A stretch of DNA of 64,000 nucleotides from Alphaproteobacteria bacterium (GCA_018222605.1 JAAEZZ010000004.1:270600-334599), one strand, 5' to 3'; counted from the first letter of the stretch, positions 19,067-27,004 are shown. Notes: generated by a model not told the origin, from the letters alone. Numbers and translations are program-made.

Positions 19067-19154
19067 ATGTCGTCGCTTTCGTCACTCAGGCGGGTTTCCC
19101 GTAATGCGACGACATAACTACCCCGCCCGGAACCCCACACCGGGCGGGCCTTTT
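19067..19154 (+). ncRNA. Candidate small RNA or attenuator leader
   Basis: A perfect 10-bp stem joins 19067-19076 and 19106-19115 (ATGTCGTCGC with GCGACGACAT). It encloses a small hairpin CGGG-TTT-CCCG (19091-19101) and is followed seven bases later by an intrinsic terminator. An 88-base transcript starting at the operator and ending at the terminator would be a compact two-domain RNA. Alternatively it is the attenuated leader of the TPR gene. No known RNA family was recognised. Confidence 0.4.
19122..19154 (+). terminator. Intrinsic terminator upstream of the TPR gene
   Basis: CCCGCCCGG (19122-19130) pairs perfectly with CCGGGCGGG (19140-19148) around a 9-base loop and is followed by CC and TTTT. 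It sits 50 bases before the TPR start codon, so it either ends a short transcript or acts as an attenuator. Confidence 0.75.
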
Positions 19155-19181
19155 CCTCCCAATGCGGCAGATCTTTTGTCG

Positions 19182-19191
19182 TGTATATACA
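19182..19191. promoter_or_regulatory. Perfect palindrome, candidate MarR site 3
   Basis: TGTATATACA is a perfect 10-bp palindrome 15 bases upstream of the TPR start codon, overlapping its leader. It matches the core of sites 1 and 2. Confidence 0.4.
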
Positions 19192-19206
19192 TCAATGGAG
19201 TTTCTC

Positions 19207-19809
19207 ATGCGATCCACCGTCCGCGTCTTCCTCCTCTCCAGCCTGTTCGGGCTGACCGCCACACCGGCCCTCGCCGGACCGGACATCTTCCGCGCTGGCA
19301 CCAGCCCCGCCAGTGAATGCGCCGACGAACTGGCGCGCACTGATGGGGCCTCCCTGCGTTTGCTGCACCTGTGCGACGAAGGCGTAGCCCAGCGAGACCT
19401 GACCGCCCAAGGCCGCGCCGCTGCCCTGGCCAATGCCGGGACGGTACGCCTGCGCCTCGGCAATCTGGAAGAGGCCGTCATCCATCTCTCCAAAGCGCAG
19501 GACCTTGGGGCGCCAAAGGATAGCGTCATCAGCCTGAGCGCCGCCCTGATCCGTCTGGATCGCCCGGACGAAGCCATTGAAGCCCTGTCAAACCTGAATG
19601 GCGTATCCCCCCAGTTGAAGCCGGTAGCCCTGTACAATCGCGCCATGGCACAGATGCAGCGCGACAATGCAAAGGCAGCCTATCTTGATTTGCTGGAAGC
19701 TACGCGGCTCGCACCGGACTACGCGCCCGCACAGGACTTGCTGACGCATTTCACGGTGACGCCTTATCCTGCCACGGCGGCTACTGGAGAAAGCGCCTCA
19801 AGATCCTGA
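19207..19809 (+). CDS. Secreted TPR-repeat protein
   Basis: The 200-residue protein has a signal peptide (MRSTVRVFLLSSLFGLTATPALA) and about three tetratricopeptide-type repeats (for example AALANAGTVRLRLGNLEEAVIHLSKAQDLG and ALYNRAMAQMQRDNAKAAYLDLLEATRLAPDY). TPR domains mediate protein contacts, here in the periplasm. The start has GGAG six bases upstream and gives a clean signal peptide; in-frame ATGs at 19162 and 19195 would put the terminator or palindrome into coding sequence. It is divergent from marR and may be its target. Confidence 0.82.
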   Translation: MRSTVRVFLLSSLFGLTATPALAGPDIFRAGTSPASECADELARTDGASLRLLHLCDEGVAQRDLTAQGRAAALANAGTVRLRLGNLEEAVIHLSKAQDLGAPKDSVISLSAALIRLDRPDEAIEALSNLNGVSPQLKPVALYNRAMAQMQRDNAKAAYLDLLEATRLAPDYAPAQDLLTHFTVTPYPATAATGESASRS

Positions 19810-19863
19810 AACTGGCATAAATGCGCCCTGAGTGGCGCATAGCTCTTCATGTCTGGAAATAAA

Positions 19864-19948
19864 TGGTGCGGTCGAGAGGACTCGAACCTCCACGGGTTGC
19901 CCCACAGCGACCTCAACGCTGCGCGTCTACCAATTCCGCCACGACCGC
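19864..19948 (-). tRNA. tRNA-Leu (GAG), CCA encoded
   Basis: On the minus strand the acceptor stem is GCGGTCG/CGACCGC. The anticodon stem CAGCG/CGCTG encloses TTGAGGT, giving anticodon GAG. The long variable arm is typical of leucine tRNA, and the T-arm is GGAGG-TTCGAGT-CCTCT. CCA is encoded at 19864-19866. The tRNA reads CTC and CTT leucine codons. It lies antisense between the TPR gene and lipB. Confidence 0.95.
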
Positions 19949-20033
19949 ACATTTCTCATTCGAGGCAGACGGGCCGTATAAGGCGACACCAGCCCTTTGT
20001 GAAGCCCCGAATGTCGCCTATATGCCTCCCGTG

Positions 20034-20744
20034 ATGAAGAAATTTCCAGACACCGAATGGGCCGTCTCTGACAGCCAAGTCCCCTACGAAGCCGCCGTCC
20101 AGTTCATGGAGGCCCGCGCCCGCGCAATTCGTGAGGAGGGCGCGCCCGATCTGGTGTGGTTCCTGGAACATCCACCGCTCTACACGTCCGGCACATCCGC
20201 GAAGCCTGAAGACCTGCGCGATGCGACGCGGTTCCCGGTTTTTGATGCCGGACGTGGCGGCCAGTACACCTATCATGGCCCCGGCCAGCGGGTGGCCTAT
20301 GTGATGGTGGATGTCGCCCGGCGCGGGCGCGATGTCCGCGCTTTCGTGCAGAATCTGGAAGCCTGGATCATTGCTGCGCTGGGCGTCTTTAATGTCGAGT
20401 CAGGCCCCAGAGATGGCCGTGTGGGTGTCTGGGTAGACCGGACGCAGGCGGGCGGCCCGCTGCGCGAAGACAAGATCGCCGCCATCGGTGTGCGCCTGAA
20501 GAAATGGGTCAGCTTCCACGGCATTTCGCTGAATGTGGAACCAGAGCTGGAGCATTTCTCCGGCATCACCCCGTGCGGCATTGCAGACCCGCGCTATGGC
20601 GTGACCAGCCTTGTAGACCTTGGCATTCCCGCCACTCTGGCAGAGGTGGACATGGCCCTCAAGGCCGCGTTCGAGACGGTCTTTGAAAGCCGTCTCGTGC
20701 GAGTTCAGGCGCCGCTGGACGGCAAGGTTCAGGCCGTCGTCTGA
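20034..20744 (+). CDS. lipB: Lipoyl(octanoyl) transferase
   Basis: The 236-residue enzyme transfers octanoyl from acyl carrier protein to lipoyl domains of 2-oxoacid dehydrogenases and the glycine cleavage system. Conserved blocks are [34 protein letters not shown] (catalytic lysine region) and GITPCGI (catalytic cysteine). An alternative ATG at 20022 is in frame; the frame continues back over the tRNA, which cannot be coding. Its 3' end overlaps the convergent DUF805-like gene by 16 bases. Confidence 0.93.
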   Translation: MKKFPDTEWAVSDSQVPYEAAVQFMEARARAIREEGAPDLVWFLEHPPLYTSGTSAKPEDLRDATRFPVFDAGRGGQYTYHGPGQRVAYVMVDVARRGRDVRAFVQNLEAWIIAALGVFNVESGPRDGRVGVWVDRTQAGGPLREDKIAAIGVRLKKWVSFHGISLNVEPELEHFSGITPCGIADPRYGVTSLVDLGIPATLAEVDMALKAAFETVFESRLVRVQAPLDGKVQAVV

Positions 20745-21532
20745 TAGGGTTTCGGCGCAGTCGACAATTTGCGCTGCTCTTCCTGTGTCAGATCACTCCC
20801 GGTGCGGAACGGGCCGACGCCGCCATTGGGCAGGCGCGCGACATGCAGCAGGGTCCACAGCATGACCGGAAGTGCTGCCAAAGCCCACAAAGCCGTGGCC
20901 ATGCCCATACCCCCGCCCAGCGCCATTTGCTTCATGGTTGGCGGAGGACCGCGACGGTGTTGTGTCTGCCCTGACTCAGGCTTGGCTTTAGCCTTGTCCC
21001 CCGCCGGGGCCGCATCTGTGGCCGCGCCCTCTTCCTTCTCGACAGCCGCCTTGGCGGCTTGTGCTTTCTGAGCTTCATAACCGGCAACCCCTATCGTGAC
21101 CCCGCCCGCAAAGCCGAGCAGGCCAAGGGTCAGCGGGATGAGCACGATCATCGCCTTCAGGGTAGAGCGGTTGGCATCTGCAAAGCGGCGCATATGCGCA
21201 ACCCAGGAGGTGAAGGCCGTGACAATTGTGAAGATGAAAAATGGCACCAAGAGAGCCGGGATGGGCAGAGGGAAAAAGCTGAGCGGTTTCCAGGCTGCCG
21301 CAAGATTGGCCCCCGCCATGCTGGCGATAGAGGCGGCAAAGACCGGCACAATAAACAGCAGCACACGCCCCATGAACATGAAGGTCCAGGCCCGGCTGAA
21401 GTGCAGCTTCCCGGTCATGCCGAAGGGATTGAACAGGGTTTGCAGCCAGTCCATGCGCGCAGGATCATCCCGCTCATCACGGATCCAGGGCCGGTGGTGG
21501 TCAATCGGTTCAGCCAAATGATGAGACGACAT
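20729..21532 (-). CDS. DUF805-like membrane protein 1, long variant
   Basis: The 267-residue protein has an N-terminal soluble stretch, then helices with the DUF805-type start [43 protein letters not shown], and a last helix before a C-terminal tail ([18 protein letters not shown]). An insertion of about 60 residues (165-225) rich in Ala, Lys, Glu and Pro separates the last two helices. It is the divergent member of a four-gene cluster and probably shares a transcript with member 2, 23 bases upstream. Function unknown. Confidence 0.65.
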   Translation of the reverse strand: MSSHHLAEPIDHHRPWIRDERDDPARMDWLQTLFNPFGMTGKLHFSRAWTFMFMGRVLLFIVPVFAASIASMAGANLAAAWKPLSFFPLPIPALLVPFFIFTIVTAFTSWVAHMRRFADANRSTLKAMIVLIPLTLGLLGFAGGVTIGVAGYEAQKAQAAKAAVEKEEGAATDAAPAGDKAKAKPESGQTQHRRGPPPTMKQMALGGGMGMATALWALAALPVMLWTLLHVARLPNGGVGPFRTGSDLTQEEQRKLSTAPKPYQTTA

Positions 21533-21555
21533 GGTCTTGCAGTCCTTTCAGGAAC

Positions 21556-22092
21556 TCAGGAAAATGTTTGGCTCGCCCCGCCCCTGCCGGGAGGCGGACC
21601 ATAGCGATTGCTGTCAGGGTCAGAGGGCAGACGGCTGCCAATAAAGCCAAGTACGGCACTGCTTAGCAGGAAGCTGGCGATCAGCGTGGGCGACAGGGCA
21701 CGGGCCAGGACAAACTGGTTTTCCTGCATGAAATTTTCAGCACTGACGGAGTCTCCGTTCATCACATAGCCGAAGAATTCCATATACATTTCATAGGCAT
21801 TCGGCGTCAGCATGGGCAGTAGCACCATGAAGACGATGGTGTTCACGACAATATAGCCAACCAGGAACAACAGGTAGAGCCAGCCAGATTGCCCTGCATC
21901 ATGCAGACGTTTGGAAAAGACACACACATACATGTAGATGAAGCCCAGAGAGAGCAGGCCGAAGACCGGCGCGATGAAGATCTCGCCCAGCTGCATCAGC
22001 ATGTAACCGCCCGTCAGCAGGATGAAACCGCGCAGAAAGGTGCGCGGGCCAATACGGCCTTTCGGACTGAGCAGGACAGTTTGTACGTCCAT
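21556..22092 (-). CDS. DUF805 family membrane protein 2
   Basis: The 178-residue protein begins LLSPKGRIGPRTFLRGFILL, has the family motif KRLHDAGQSGWLYLLFLV, and ends with SDPDSNRYGPPPG; these are the family's N-terminal G-R-x-x, central RLHD-x-G-x-x-GW and C-terminal NRYG features. DUF805 proteins (E. coli YhaH is one) are inner-membrane proteins without assigned function. AGGAGA precedes the start. Twin ATGCATGC palindromes lie upstream in its promoter region. Confidence 0.85.
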   Translation of the reverse strand: MDVQTVLLSPKGRIGPRTFLRGFILLTGGYMLMQLGEIFIAPVFGLLSLGFIYMYVCVFSKRLHDAGQSGWLYLLFLVGYIVVNTIVFMVLLPMLTPNAYEMYMEFFGYVMNGDSVSAENFMQENQFVLARALSPTLIASFLLSSAVLGFIGSRLPSDPDSNRYGPPPGRGGASQTFS

Positions 22093-22142
22093 AGGGTGCA
22101 GGTCTCCTGAGGTATGTGCCCGGACAGGGTCATCCCCTCTCT

Positions 22143-22178
22143 ATGCATGCGTCTTATCAATAAACGATAAATGCATGC
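22143..22178. promoter_or_regulatory. Twin ATGCATGC palindromes upstream of DUF805 member 2
   Basis: Two identical 8-bp palindromes (22143-22150 and 22171-22178) lie 28 bases apart, centre to centre, between the terminator of member 3 and the start of member 2. The spacing is close to three helical turns. The region between them is AT-rich and likely holds the promoter, so these may be operator sites. Confidence 0.35.
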
Positions 22179-22181
22179 AAC

Positions 22182-22208
22182 AAAAAAAGCCGGGCACAGG
22201 GCCCGGCT
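22182..22208 (-). terminator. Intrinsic terminator after DUF805 member 3
   Basis: On the minus strand AGCCGGGC and GCCCGGCT form an 8-bp stem with a 5-base loop followed by seven T (A-run 22182-22188). Confidence 0.85.
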
Positions 22209-22236
22209 CTGCAATCCTGTCGCTTTGGGATAGCTA

Positions 22237-22671
22237 TTAGACGAAGGTGTCTGCCGCCATGCCCGGGTTTTTCGGGTCCGGACCATACTTGTTCGGGCCA
22301 ACCGTACCGGGAATGAGACTGATTACAAAAACCGCAATACCGACCAAGCTGCCAATGATCGGAATGAGCGCGGCCAGCAAAATCCATCCTGTGATGTTTA
22401 CGTCATGCAGACGGCGCACTGTCAGCGCGATACCTGGAATGAGAACTGCCAAGGCGTAGAGAAAGAGGACAACAAAGACCAGATAGGCCAAAGGACCAGG
22501 TCCATCACTGGAGGCCCCGATTGAGCCCAGAATGCCTGCAAGCACCATGCCTACAGCCATCACAAGGAAATTGAACAATTGTACCCACCAATATTCAGAC
22601 CGGCGAGACCGTCCCTGAAAATCAGTATAGCGGGCAAAGAACATTTTTACTGCGTCTGGAAAACTGACCAT
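22237..22671 (-). CDS. DUF805 family membrane protein 3
   Basis: The 144-residue protein has the full family pattern: FQGRSRRSEYWWVQLFNFLV at the N-terminus, LTVRRLHDVNITGWILLAALIPIIG in the middle, and GTVGPNKYGPDPK at the end, with four membrane helices. It is the most typical of the four tandem members and is closest to YhaH in length. It has its own terminator downstream and another between it and member 4 upstream, so it seems to be a single-gene unit. Function unknown. Confidence 0.88.
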   Translation of the reverse strand: MVSFPDAVKMFFARYTDFQGRSRRSEYWWVQLFNFLVMAVGMVLAGILGSIGASSDGPGPLAYLVFVVLFLYALAVLIPGIALTVRRLHDVNITGWILLAALIPIIGSLVGIAVFVISLIPGTVGPNKYGPDPKNPGMAADTFV

Positions 22672-22688
22672 TCTTAAAGGTCCCCTTT

Positions 22689-22718
22689 AAAAAACGGGTA
22701 TGGCGCAGCGCCACACCC
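22689..22718 (-). terminator. Intrinsic terminator after DUF805 member 4
   Basis: On the minus strand a 10-bp stem (GGGTGTGGCG with CGCCATACCC, one G-T pair) with loop CTG is followed by G and six T (A-run 22689-22694). Confidence 0.85.
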
Positions 22719-22745
22719 TGACCAATACTATTCAAAAAATTCTAC

Positions 22746-23258
22746 TCAGACTGTCGGCGGACCGTACTGATTCTCGTTCGGATCCGACTTGAACAGACCC
22801 ATGACAATTCCGACCACACCGACCGACAGGACGGAGGCAAGGATATTCGGAATGAGGCTCGCCTGCGCGATGCGGCGGGAATGCTCCATCGTGGCAGCCA
22901 TCATGGCAGCAGGATCATTGCTGGCGGCCATATCCTCCATGTCACGCTGCATCTCGGCCTGCATTCCAGCCATATCGACGCCAAAAATTGGTGGCAGGAT
23001 AAGTCCCGCTATCAAGGAAACGATGAATGCCAGAACCACCATGGCGACGGTCAGCCAGCCTGTTTTCCCGGCATCATGAAACCGCTTCACGTGAACAGCG
23101 ATCCAGGGCCAGATCAGCAATATGGATAGAAAGCCGATAAAAGGGGACGAATATGCCGACAGCACGGTCAAGACCACACTGATAACCAAAAGAATGATGA
23201 CGGCCTGCCAATAGGTTGGTTGGGCAATACGGCCATTCGGACTCAGGTAAAGTTTCAT
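22746..23258 (-). CDS. DUF805 family membrane protein 4
   Basis: The 170-residue protein starts MKLYLSPNGRIAQPTYWQAV, has HVKRFHDAGKTGWLTVAMVV and ends SDPNENQYGPPTV, so it is a clear DUF805 member and closest to member 2. AAGGAGG six bases upstream fixes the start; the frame runs 18 codons further without support. A loop of about 45 residues rich in Met and Asp (ADMAGMQAEMQRDMEDMAASNDPAAMMAATMEHSRR by composition) lies between helices; its many methionines are unusual. Confidence 0.85.
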   Translation of the reverse strand: MKLYLSPNGRIAQPTYWQAVIILLVISVVLTVLSAYSSPFIGFLSILLIWPWIAVHVKRFHDAGKTGWLTVAMVVLAFIVSLIAGLILPPIFGVDMAGMQAEMQRDMEDMAASNDPAAMMAATMEHSRRIAQASLIPNILASVLSVGVVGIVMGLFKSDPNENQYGPPTV

Positions 23259-23320
23259 GTCGTCCCTCCTTTTCAAGCCGGTATTCTTAACACAAGTTTC
23301 GTTACCGGCCATGGATAACA

Positions 23321-23343
23321 GGGGACAAAACCGCGTTGTCCCC
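23321..23343. other. Intergenic hairpin
   Basis: GGGGACAA and TTGTCCCC form a perfect 8-bp stem with a 7-base loop between the pccA stop and DUF805 member 4. The T-tract is poor on both strands. It could end the pccA transcript or lie in the DUF805 promoter region. Confidence 0.35.
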
Positions 23344-23376
23344 CGCCTTGAAGGAGAGAATACCGATCTAATTCGG

Positions 23377-23391
23377 TTAGCAGCGGGTTAA
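23377..23391. promoter_or_regulatory. Possible CtrA-type site
   Basis: TTAG-N7-TTAA matches the alphaproteobacterial CtrA consensus TTAA-N7-TTAA at seven of eight bases. It lies about 120 bases upstream of DUF805 member 4. One near-match is weak evidence. Confidence 0.2.
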
Positions 23392-23408
23392 TCTGCCTCT
23401 GAGGTGCC

Positions 23409-25412
23409 CTAGTCGAACTCGACCATGACCTCATCGGCCGCCACACTGTCACCGGCGGCAACATTGATGGCTTTGACCGTACCTGTGGTTTCGGCGCGGA
23501 TGATGTTCTGCATCTTCATCGCCTCCACAACACAGACAGCCTCCCCTTCCTGCACTTCCTGGCCGACTTCGACATCCATCGAAACGACCAGGCCAGGCAT
23601 CGGAGAGATGACCAGTTTCGACATGTCCGGCTTTTCCTTCTCAGGAAGGCGGGCATGCAGATCCGCCACCTGAGGCGTGCAGACCAGCGCACGCAAGGCC
23701 ACGCCGCGATGGCGGAACAGATAGCCTTCGGTACGATCTGCGAATTTCACGGCATAAGGCTCGCCATCCAGCAGGCCTTCGACAAGGTGCAGGCCCGGAT
23801 ACCAGCCGGTCACCAGCGTATGCGTCTTGCCGCCGTTGATGGTGATTTCCGCTTCGCCGACATCGCCCAGTTCCAGCGTCACTGGATAGTGCTTGTCACC
23901 CAGGATGACGACCCATTCCGTACGCGCCTCTTCTGGCGGGGCCATGCGGCCGGTCACATCGGCTGCGCGGCGTGACATGAAGCCATGCACATAGGCCGCC
24001 GAACAGATCAGCTGGGTCAGCTGGCTGTCAGTCGGCTCAACACCATTGAAGCCTTCCGGGAACTCGTCCTTGATATAGGCGGTCGTGATCTTGCCGGAGC
24101 GGAATCGCGCTTCATCCACAACAGCCGCGATGAAGGGCATGTTGTCCTGAATGCCTTCGATGTGGAAACGGTCCAGCGCCTCGCCATGCACGTCCAGCGC
24201 CGTGTCACGATCCTTGCCCCAGGTGATCAGCTTGGCGATCATTGGGTCATAGAACATGGAAATCTCGTCGCCTTCGCGGACACCGGAATCCATGCGCACT
24301 TCGCCATCTGCCAGCTTGCCTTCCGGGGGCGCCTTGAAGCGCTTCAAGCGGCCAATGGATGGCAGGAAGTTGCGATACGGATCTTCGGCATAGACGCGGC
24401 TTTCGACGGCCCAGCCATTGATGCCGATGTCGGACTGTTTGAGTTTCAGCGTCTCGCCATAGGCAACAAGCAGCATCTGCTCGACAAGGTCCACACCTGT
24501 GATCATTTCCGTCACCGGATGCTCAACCTGCAGACGGGTGTTCATTTCAAGGAAGTAGAAGCCCTTGTCCTTGCCGGACGCCACGAATTCCACTGTGCCG
24601 GCGCTGTCATAGTTCACCGCCTTGGCGAGGGCGACGGCCTGTTCGCCCATTTTCTTGCGGGTTTCCGGATCAAGCAGCGGGGAGGGAGCTTCCTCGATCA
24701 CCTTCTGGTTCCGGCGCTGAATGGAGCATTCGCGCTCGTTCAGATAGATGCAGTTACCATGCTTGTCGCCCAGCACCTGGATCTCGATGTGGCGCGGCTC
24801 AAGAATAAATTTCTCGATAAAGACGCGGTCGTCACCAAAAGAGGATTTTGCCTCGGCCTTCACGGCCGGGAAGCCCTCTTCGACTTCCTTGTCATTCTCG
24901 GCGATACGGATGCCCTTGCCGCCACCGCCGGCTGAGGCCTTGATCATGACCGGATAGCCGATCTCCCGGGAGATCTTCACCGCTTCCTTGGTGTCTTCGA
25001 TCAGGCCCATATGGCCCGGAACCGTGGACACGCCAGCTTCGGCAGCAAGTTTCTTGGAGCTGATCTTGTCACCCATCGCTTCGATGGCGTGCGCGTTAGG
25101 GCCAATCCAGCCGATGCCCTCTTCCTCAAGCCGCTTGGCGAAGGCCGGGTTTTCAGACAGAAAGCCAAAGCCCGGATGGATGGCTTCTGCGCCGGTTTCC
25201 TTGACCGCCGCGATGATCTTGTCGGCCACCAGATAGGATTCCGAGGCAGGCGCCGGGCCAATGTGCACGGCCTCATCCGCCATCTCTACGGCCATCGAGC
25301 TCGCATCAGCATCCGAATAGACCACGACCGTTTTGACGCCCAGACGACGACAGGTCTTGATTACCCGAACTGCGATTTCTCCCCGGTTGGCGATCAGAAT
25401 TTTCTTAAACAT
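23409..25412 (-). CDS. pccA: Propionyl-CoA carboxylase alpha (biotin) subunit
   Basis: The 667-residue protein has a biotin carboxylase (KILIANRGEIAVRVIKTCRRLG, GGGGKGIR, ERECSIQRRNQKVIEEAPSP, EMNTRLQVEHPVTEMITG), a central PCC-type linker domain (about 460-590) and a biotinyl domain with AMKM (biotinylated Lys633). The segment YDPMIAKLITWGKDRDTALDVHGEALDRFHIEGIQDNMPF is typical of PccA. It would carboxylate propionyl-CoA with PccB, which is not in the window. The start MFKKILIANRGE is the family start; 35 codons upstream are open but non-conserved. Confidence 0.9.
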   Translation of the reverse strand: MFKKILIANRGEIAVRVIKTCRRLGVKTVVVYSDADASSMAVEMADEAVHIGPAPASESYLVADKIIAAVKETGAEAIHPGFGFLSENPAFAKRLEEEGIGWIGPNAHAIEAMGDKISSKKLAAEAGVSTVPGHMGLIEDTKEAVKISREIGYPVMIKASAGGGGKGIRIAENDKEVEEGFPAVKAEAKSSFGDDRVFIEKFILEPRHIEIQVLGDKHGNCIYLNERECSIQRRNQKVIEEAPSPLLDPETRKKMGEQAVALAKAVNYDSAGTVEFVASGKDKGFYFLEMNTRLQVEHPVTEMITGVDLVEQMLLVAYGETLKLKQSDIGINGWAVESRVYAEDPYRNFLPSIGRLKRFKAPPEGKLADGEVRMDSGVREGDEISMFYDPMIAKLITWGKDRDTALDVHGEALDRFHIEGIQDNMPFIAAVVDEARFRSGKITTAYIKDEFPEGFNGVEPTDSQLTQLICSAAYVHGFMSRRAADVTGRMAPPEEARTEWVVILGDKHYPVTLELGDVGEAEITINGGKTHTLVTGWYPGLHLVEGLLDGEPYAVKFADRTEGYLFRHRGVALRALVCTPQVADLHARLPEKEKPDMSKLVISPMPGLVVSMDVEVGQEVQEGEAVCVVEAMKMQNIIRAETTGTVKAINVAAGDSVAADEVMVEFD

Positions 25413-25522
25413 ACTGTCTCTAGCCCACTGCAAACTCTTTCGGACATTGCAGTAAGCCGCTCTTTTCCTGATGTCCACATTTGCCATCGAGGAAACCGTC
25501 TTGCCAATACGCCGCACCTATG

Positions 25523-25540
25523 TTAGTAAGCGCTCACTAT
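25523..25540. promoter_or_regulatory. TetR-like palindrome between pccA and the DUF2157 gene
   Basis: TAGT-A-AGCGCT-C-ACTA (25524-25539) is a 16-bp inverted repeat with one mismatched pair, set in the divergent promoter region. AGCGCT-centred palindromes of this size are typical of TetR-family operators. No such regulator gene is in the window. Confidence 0.4.
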
Positions 25541-25556
25541 GTTAAGGATTGAGAGC

Positions 25557-26543
25557 ATGAGCCGCATCACCCTGGACCTTGAGAAGCTGGTTGCCGACGG
25601 ACACATTGACCAAACAGAAGCAGAGCGCCTGTCGGGCTTTGCGCTGCCCGACCAGCGCAATACGCTGCTCATCAATCTGCTCCTGATTTTCGGCGCCATC
25701 TCGGTTGCCGGGGGTACGATCGCGCTGGTTCCGAACGCTATCACGGGACTTGTCCTGGCCATCCTGTCCCTCATCGGAGCAGAAATTCTGCGCCGCAGCG
25801 CCAAGGGTCATTCGTTGAAAACTCTTTCAATGGCGCTCGTCCTGATGGGAACACTCGGCGTGGCAGGCTGGATCGGGTGGCAGTTTAAGGATGTCAAAGA
25901 CGGCACCCTGCCGACAGTGCTAATTGCAGTCATCATGACGGCTTCGGCCATCTGGTTCCGATCGGCCCTGCTGGGGGCTTTCGCAGTCCTCTCGCTCGGC
26001 GCGGTTCTGGGCTCTGGCACAGGCTACTGGCACGCCAGCTATGCCCTATTTGTCGAAGAACCCACGATCACCATTGCAGTCTTCGGGCTGCTGGCTGCTG
26101 GCCTCTATAAGACGCGTGACGTTCTGGCGGATGCCTGGCAGAACCTGCTAACAGTCTCTGCGCGCACGGCGATCTTCATGATGAATTTCGGTTTCTGGGT
26201 CGGCTCACTCTGGGGAGACCGTATCGGCGAGCACTGGTTTGCGCCTGACCGCTGGTCGGAGCGGTCTGAGTGGCGTGAAACGGCCCTCACCATTCCTGAT
26301 TACATCTTCACGCTGGGCTGGGCCGGCGCACTGGTTGCAACCATAATCATGGCCCGCCGCAACAGCTTCCTGTCGATCACCTCCATCGTGTTTCTCGCGA
26401 TCCATGGCTACACCCAGTATTTCGAATATCTGGGCGCCAATCCGGAAACCCTGGTGATTGGCGGACTGGTTCTGGTTGGGCTGGCCGTGGCCGCCGCGCG
26501 CTTCCTGCTGCGTCCGGCGGAAGAGGAAGCTAGCGAGGACTAG
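25557..26543 (+). CDS. DUF2157-like polytopic membrane protein
   Basis: The 328-residue protein has an N-terminal helical segment (ITLDLEKLVADGHIDQTEAERLSGF, the short soluble domain that opens DUF2157 proteins) followed by nine or ten membrane helices and a charged C-terminus (RPAEEEASED). DUF2157 function is unknown. The second ATG was chosen, with AAGGA nine bases upstream; an ATG at 25539 would overlap the palindromic operator. It is divergent from pccA and its end overlaps the convergent channel gene by four bases. Confidence 0.72.
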   Translation: MSRITLDLEKLVADGHIDQTEAERLSGFALPDQRNTLLINLLLIFGAISVAGGTIALVPNAITGLVLAILSLIGAEILRRSAKGHSLKTLSMALVLMGTLGVAGWIGWQFKDVKDGTLPTVLIAVIMTASAIWFRSALLGAFAVLSLGAVLGSGTGYWHASYALFVEEPTITIAVFGLLAAGLYKTRDVLADAWQNLLTVSARTAIFMMNFGFWVGSLWGDRIGEHWFAPDRWSERSEWRETALTIPDYIFTLGWAGALVATIIMARRNSFLSITSIVFLAIHGYTQYFEYLGANPETLVIGGLVLVGLAVAAARFLLRPAEEEASED

Positions 26544-27004
26544 CGGCGATCTCCGGGCTCTTCTTCCAGCTCTTCAATACGTGCCTCCAGCACACGCACC
26601 TTGGCCGTGATGGAGACAAGGAAGGCAGTCGACCAGCCAATCAGCAGGAAGCCATTCATGGATTCCGCGGCGCCCAGCATCCGCCAATCCTTGCCGATCA
26701 CGACATCACCGAACCCCACCGTCGTGAAGGCAGAGGTCGAATAATACACCGCCGTGCCGACATCCGGAAAAATGCCAAGCAATCTGTAGACAAAGGTGTA
26801 GACCCAGATCTCCACCGAATGCAGGGCAAACAGGCTGAACACGATGAACAGGATGGCCGCGCCCTGCCCCGCCACGGTCGTTATATTCACATGGTGGACA
26901 TGCCGGTTACGGATCAGCGCTGACAAACTCACGAGGCCAATGAAGTGTATGAGGAAAGTGACAAAGACCAAAACCGCGGCCACGGCGAGATTCAGAAACA
27001 GCAT
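26540..27004 (-). CDS. Two-helix potassium channel protein
   Basis: The 154-residue protein has helices before and after a pore loop with selectivity filter TTVGFGDVV, preceded by AVYYSTSAF as pore helix. This is the ion-channel family (Pfam Ion_trans_2) minimal pore; K+ is the likely ion, with the F in GFGD rather than GYGD common in bacterial members. An extra N-terminal helix (AVAAVLVFVTFLIHFIGLV) is present. A C-terminal helix rich in Glu (VRVLEARIEELEEEPG) could form a coiled coil. There is no RCK domain. Confidence 0.85.
   Translation of the reverse strand: MLFLNLAVAAVLVFVTFLIHFIGLVSLSALIRNRHVHHVNITTVAGQGAAILFIVFSLFALHSVEIWVYTFVYRLLGIFPDVGTAVYYSTSAFTTVGFGDVVIGKDWRMLGAAESMNGFLLIGWSTAFLVSITAKVRVLEARIEELEEEPGDRR

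Noticed and set aside
19067-19117. 16-codon leader peptide (ATG to TAA) ahead of the terminator
   Set aside because: The frame fills the stem-loop exactly and could mimic an attenuator peptide. It has no ribosome-binding site, the codons (Ser, Leu, Arg, Thr) do not point to a biosynthetic operon, and the TPR gene is not amino-acid related. The RNA structure is the simpler reading.
23985-24935. 316-codon open frame on the plus strand
   Set aside because: It is antisense to pccA and has no recognisable domain or start context.
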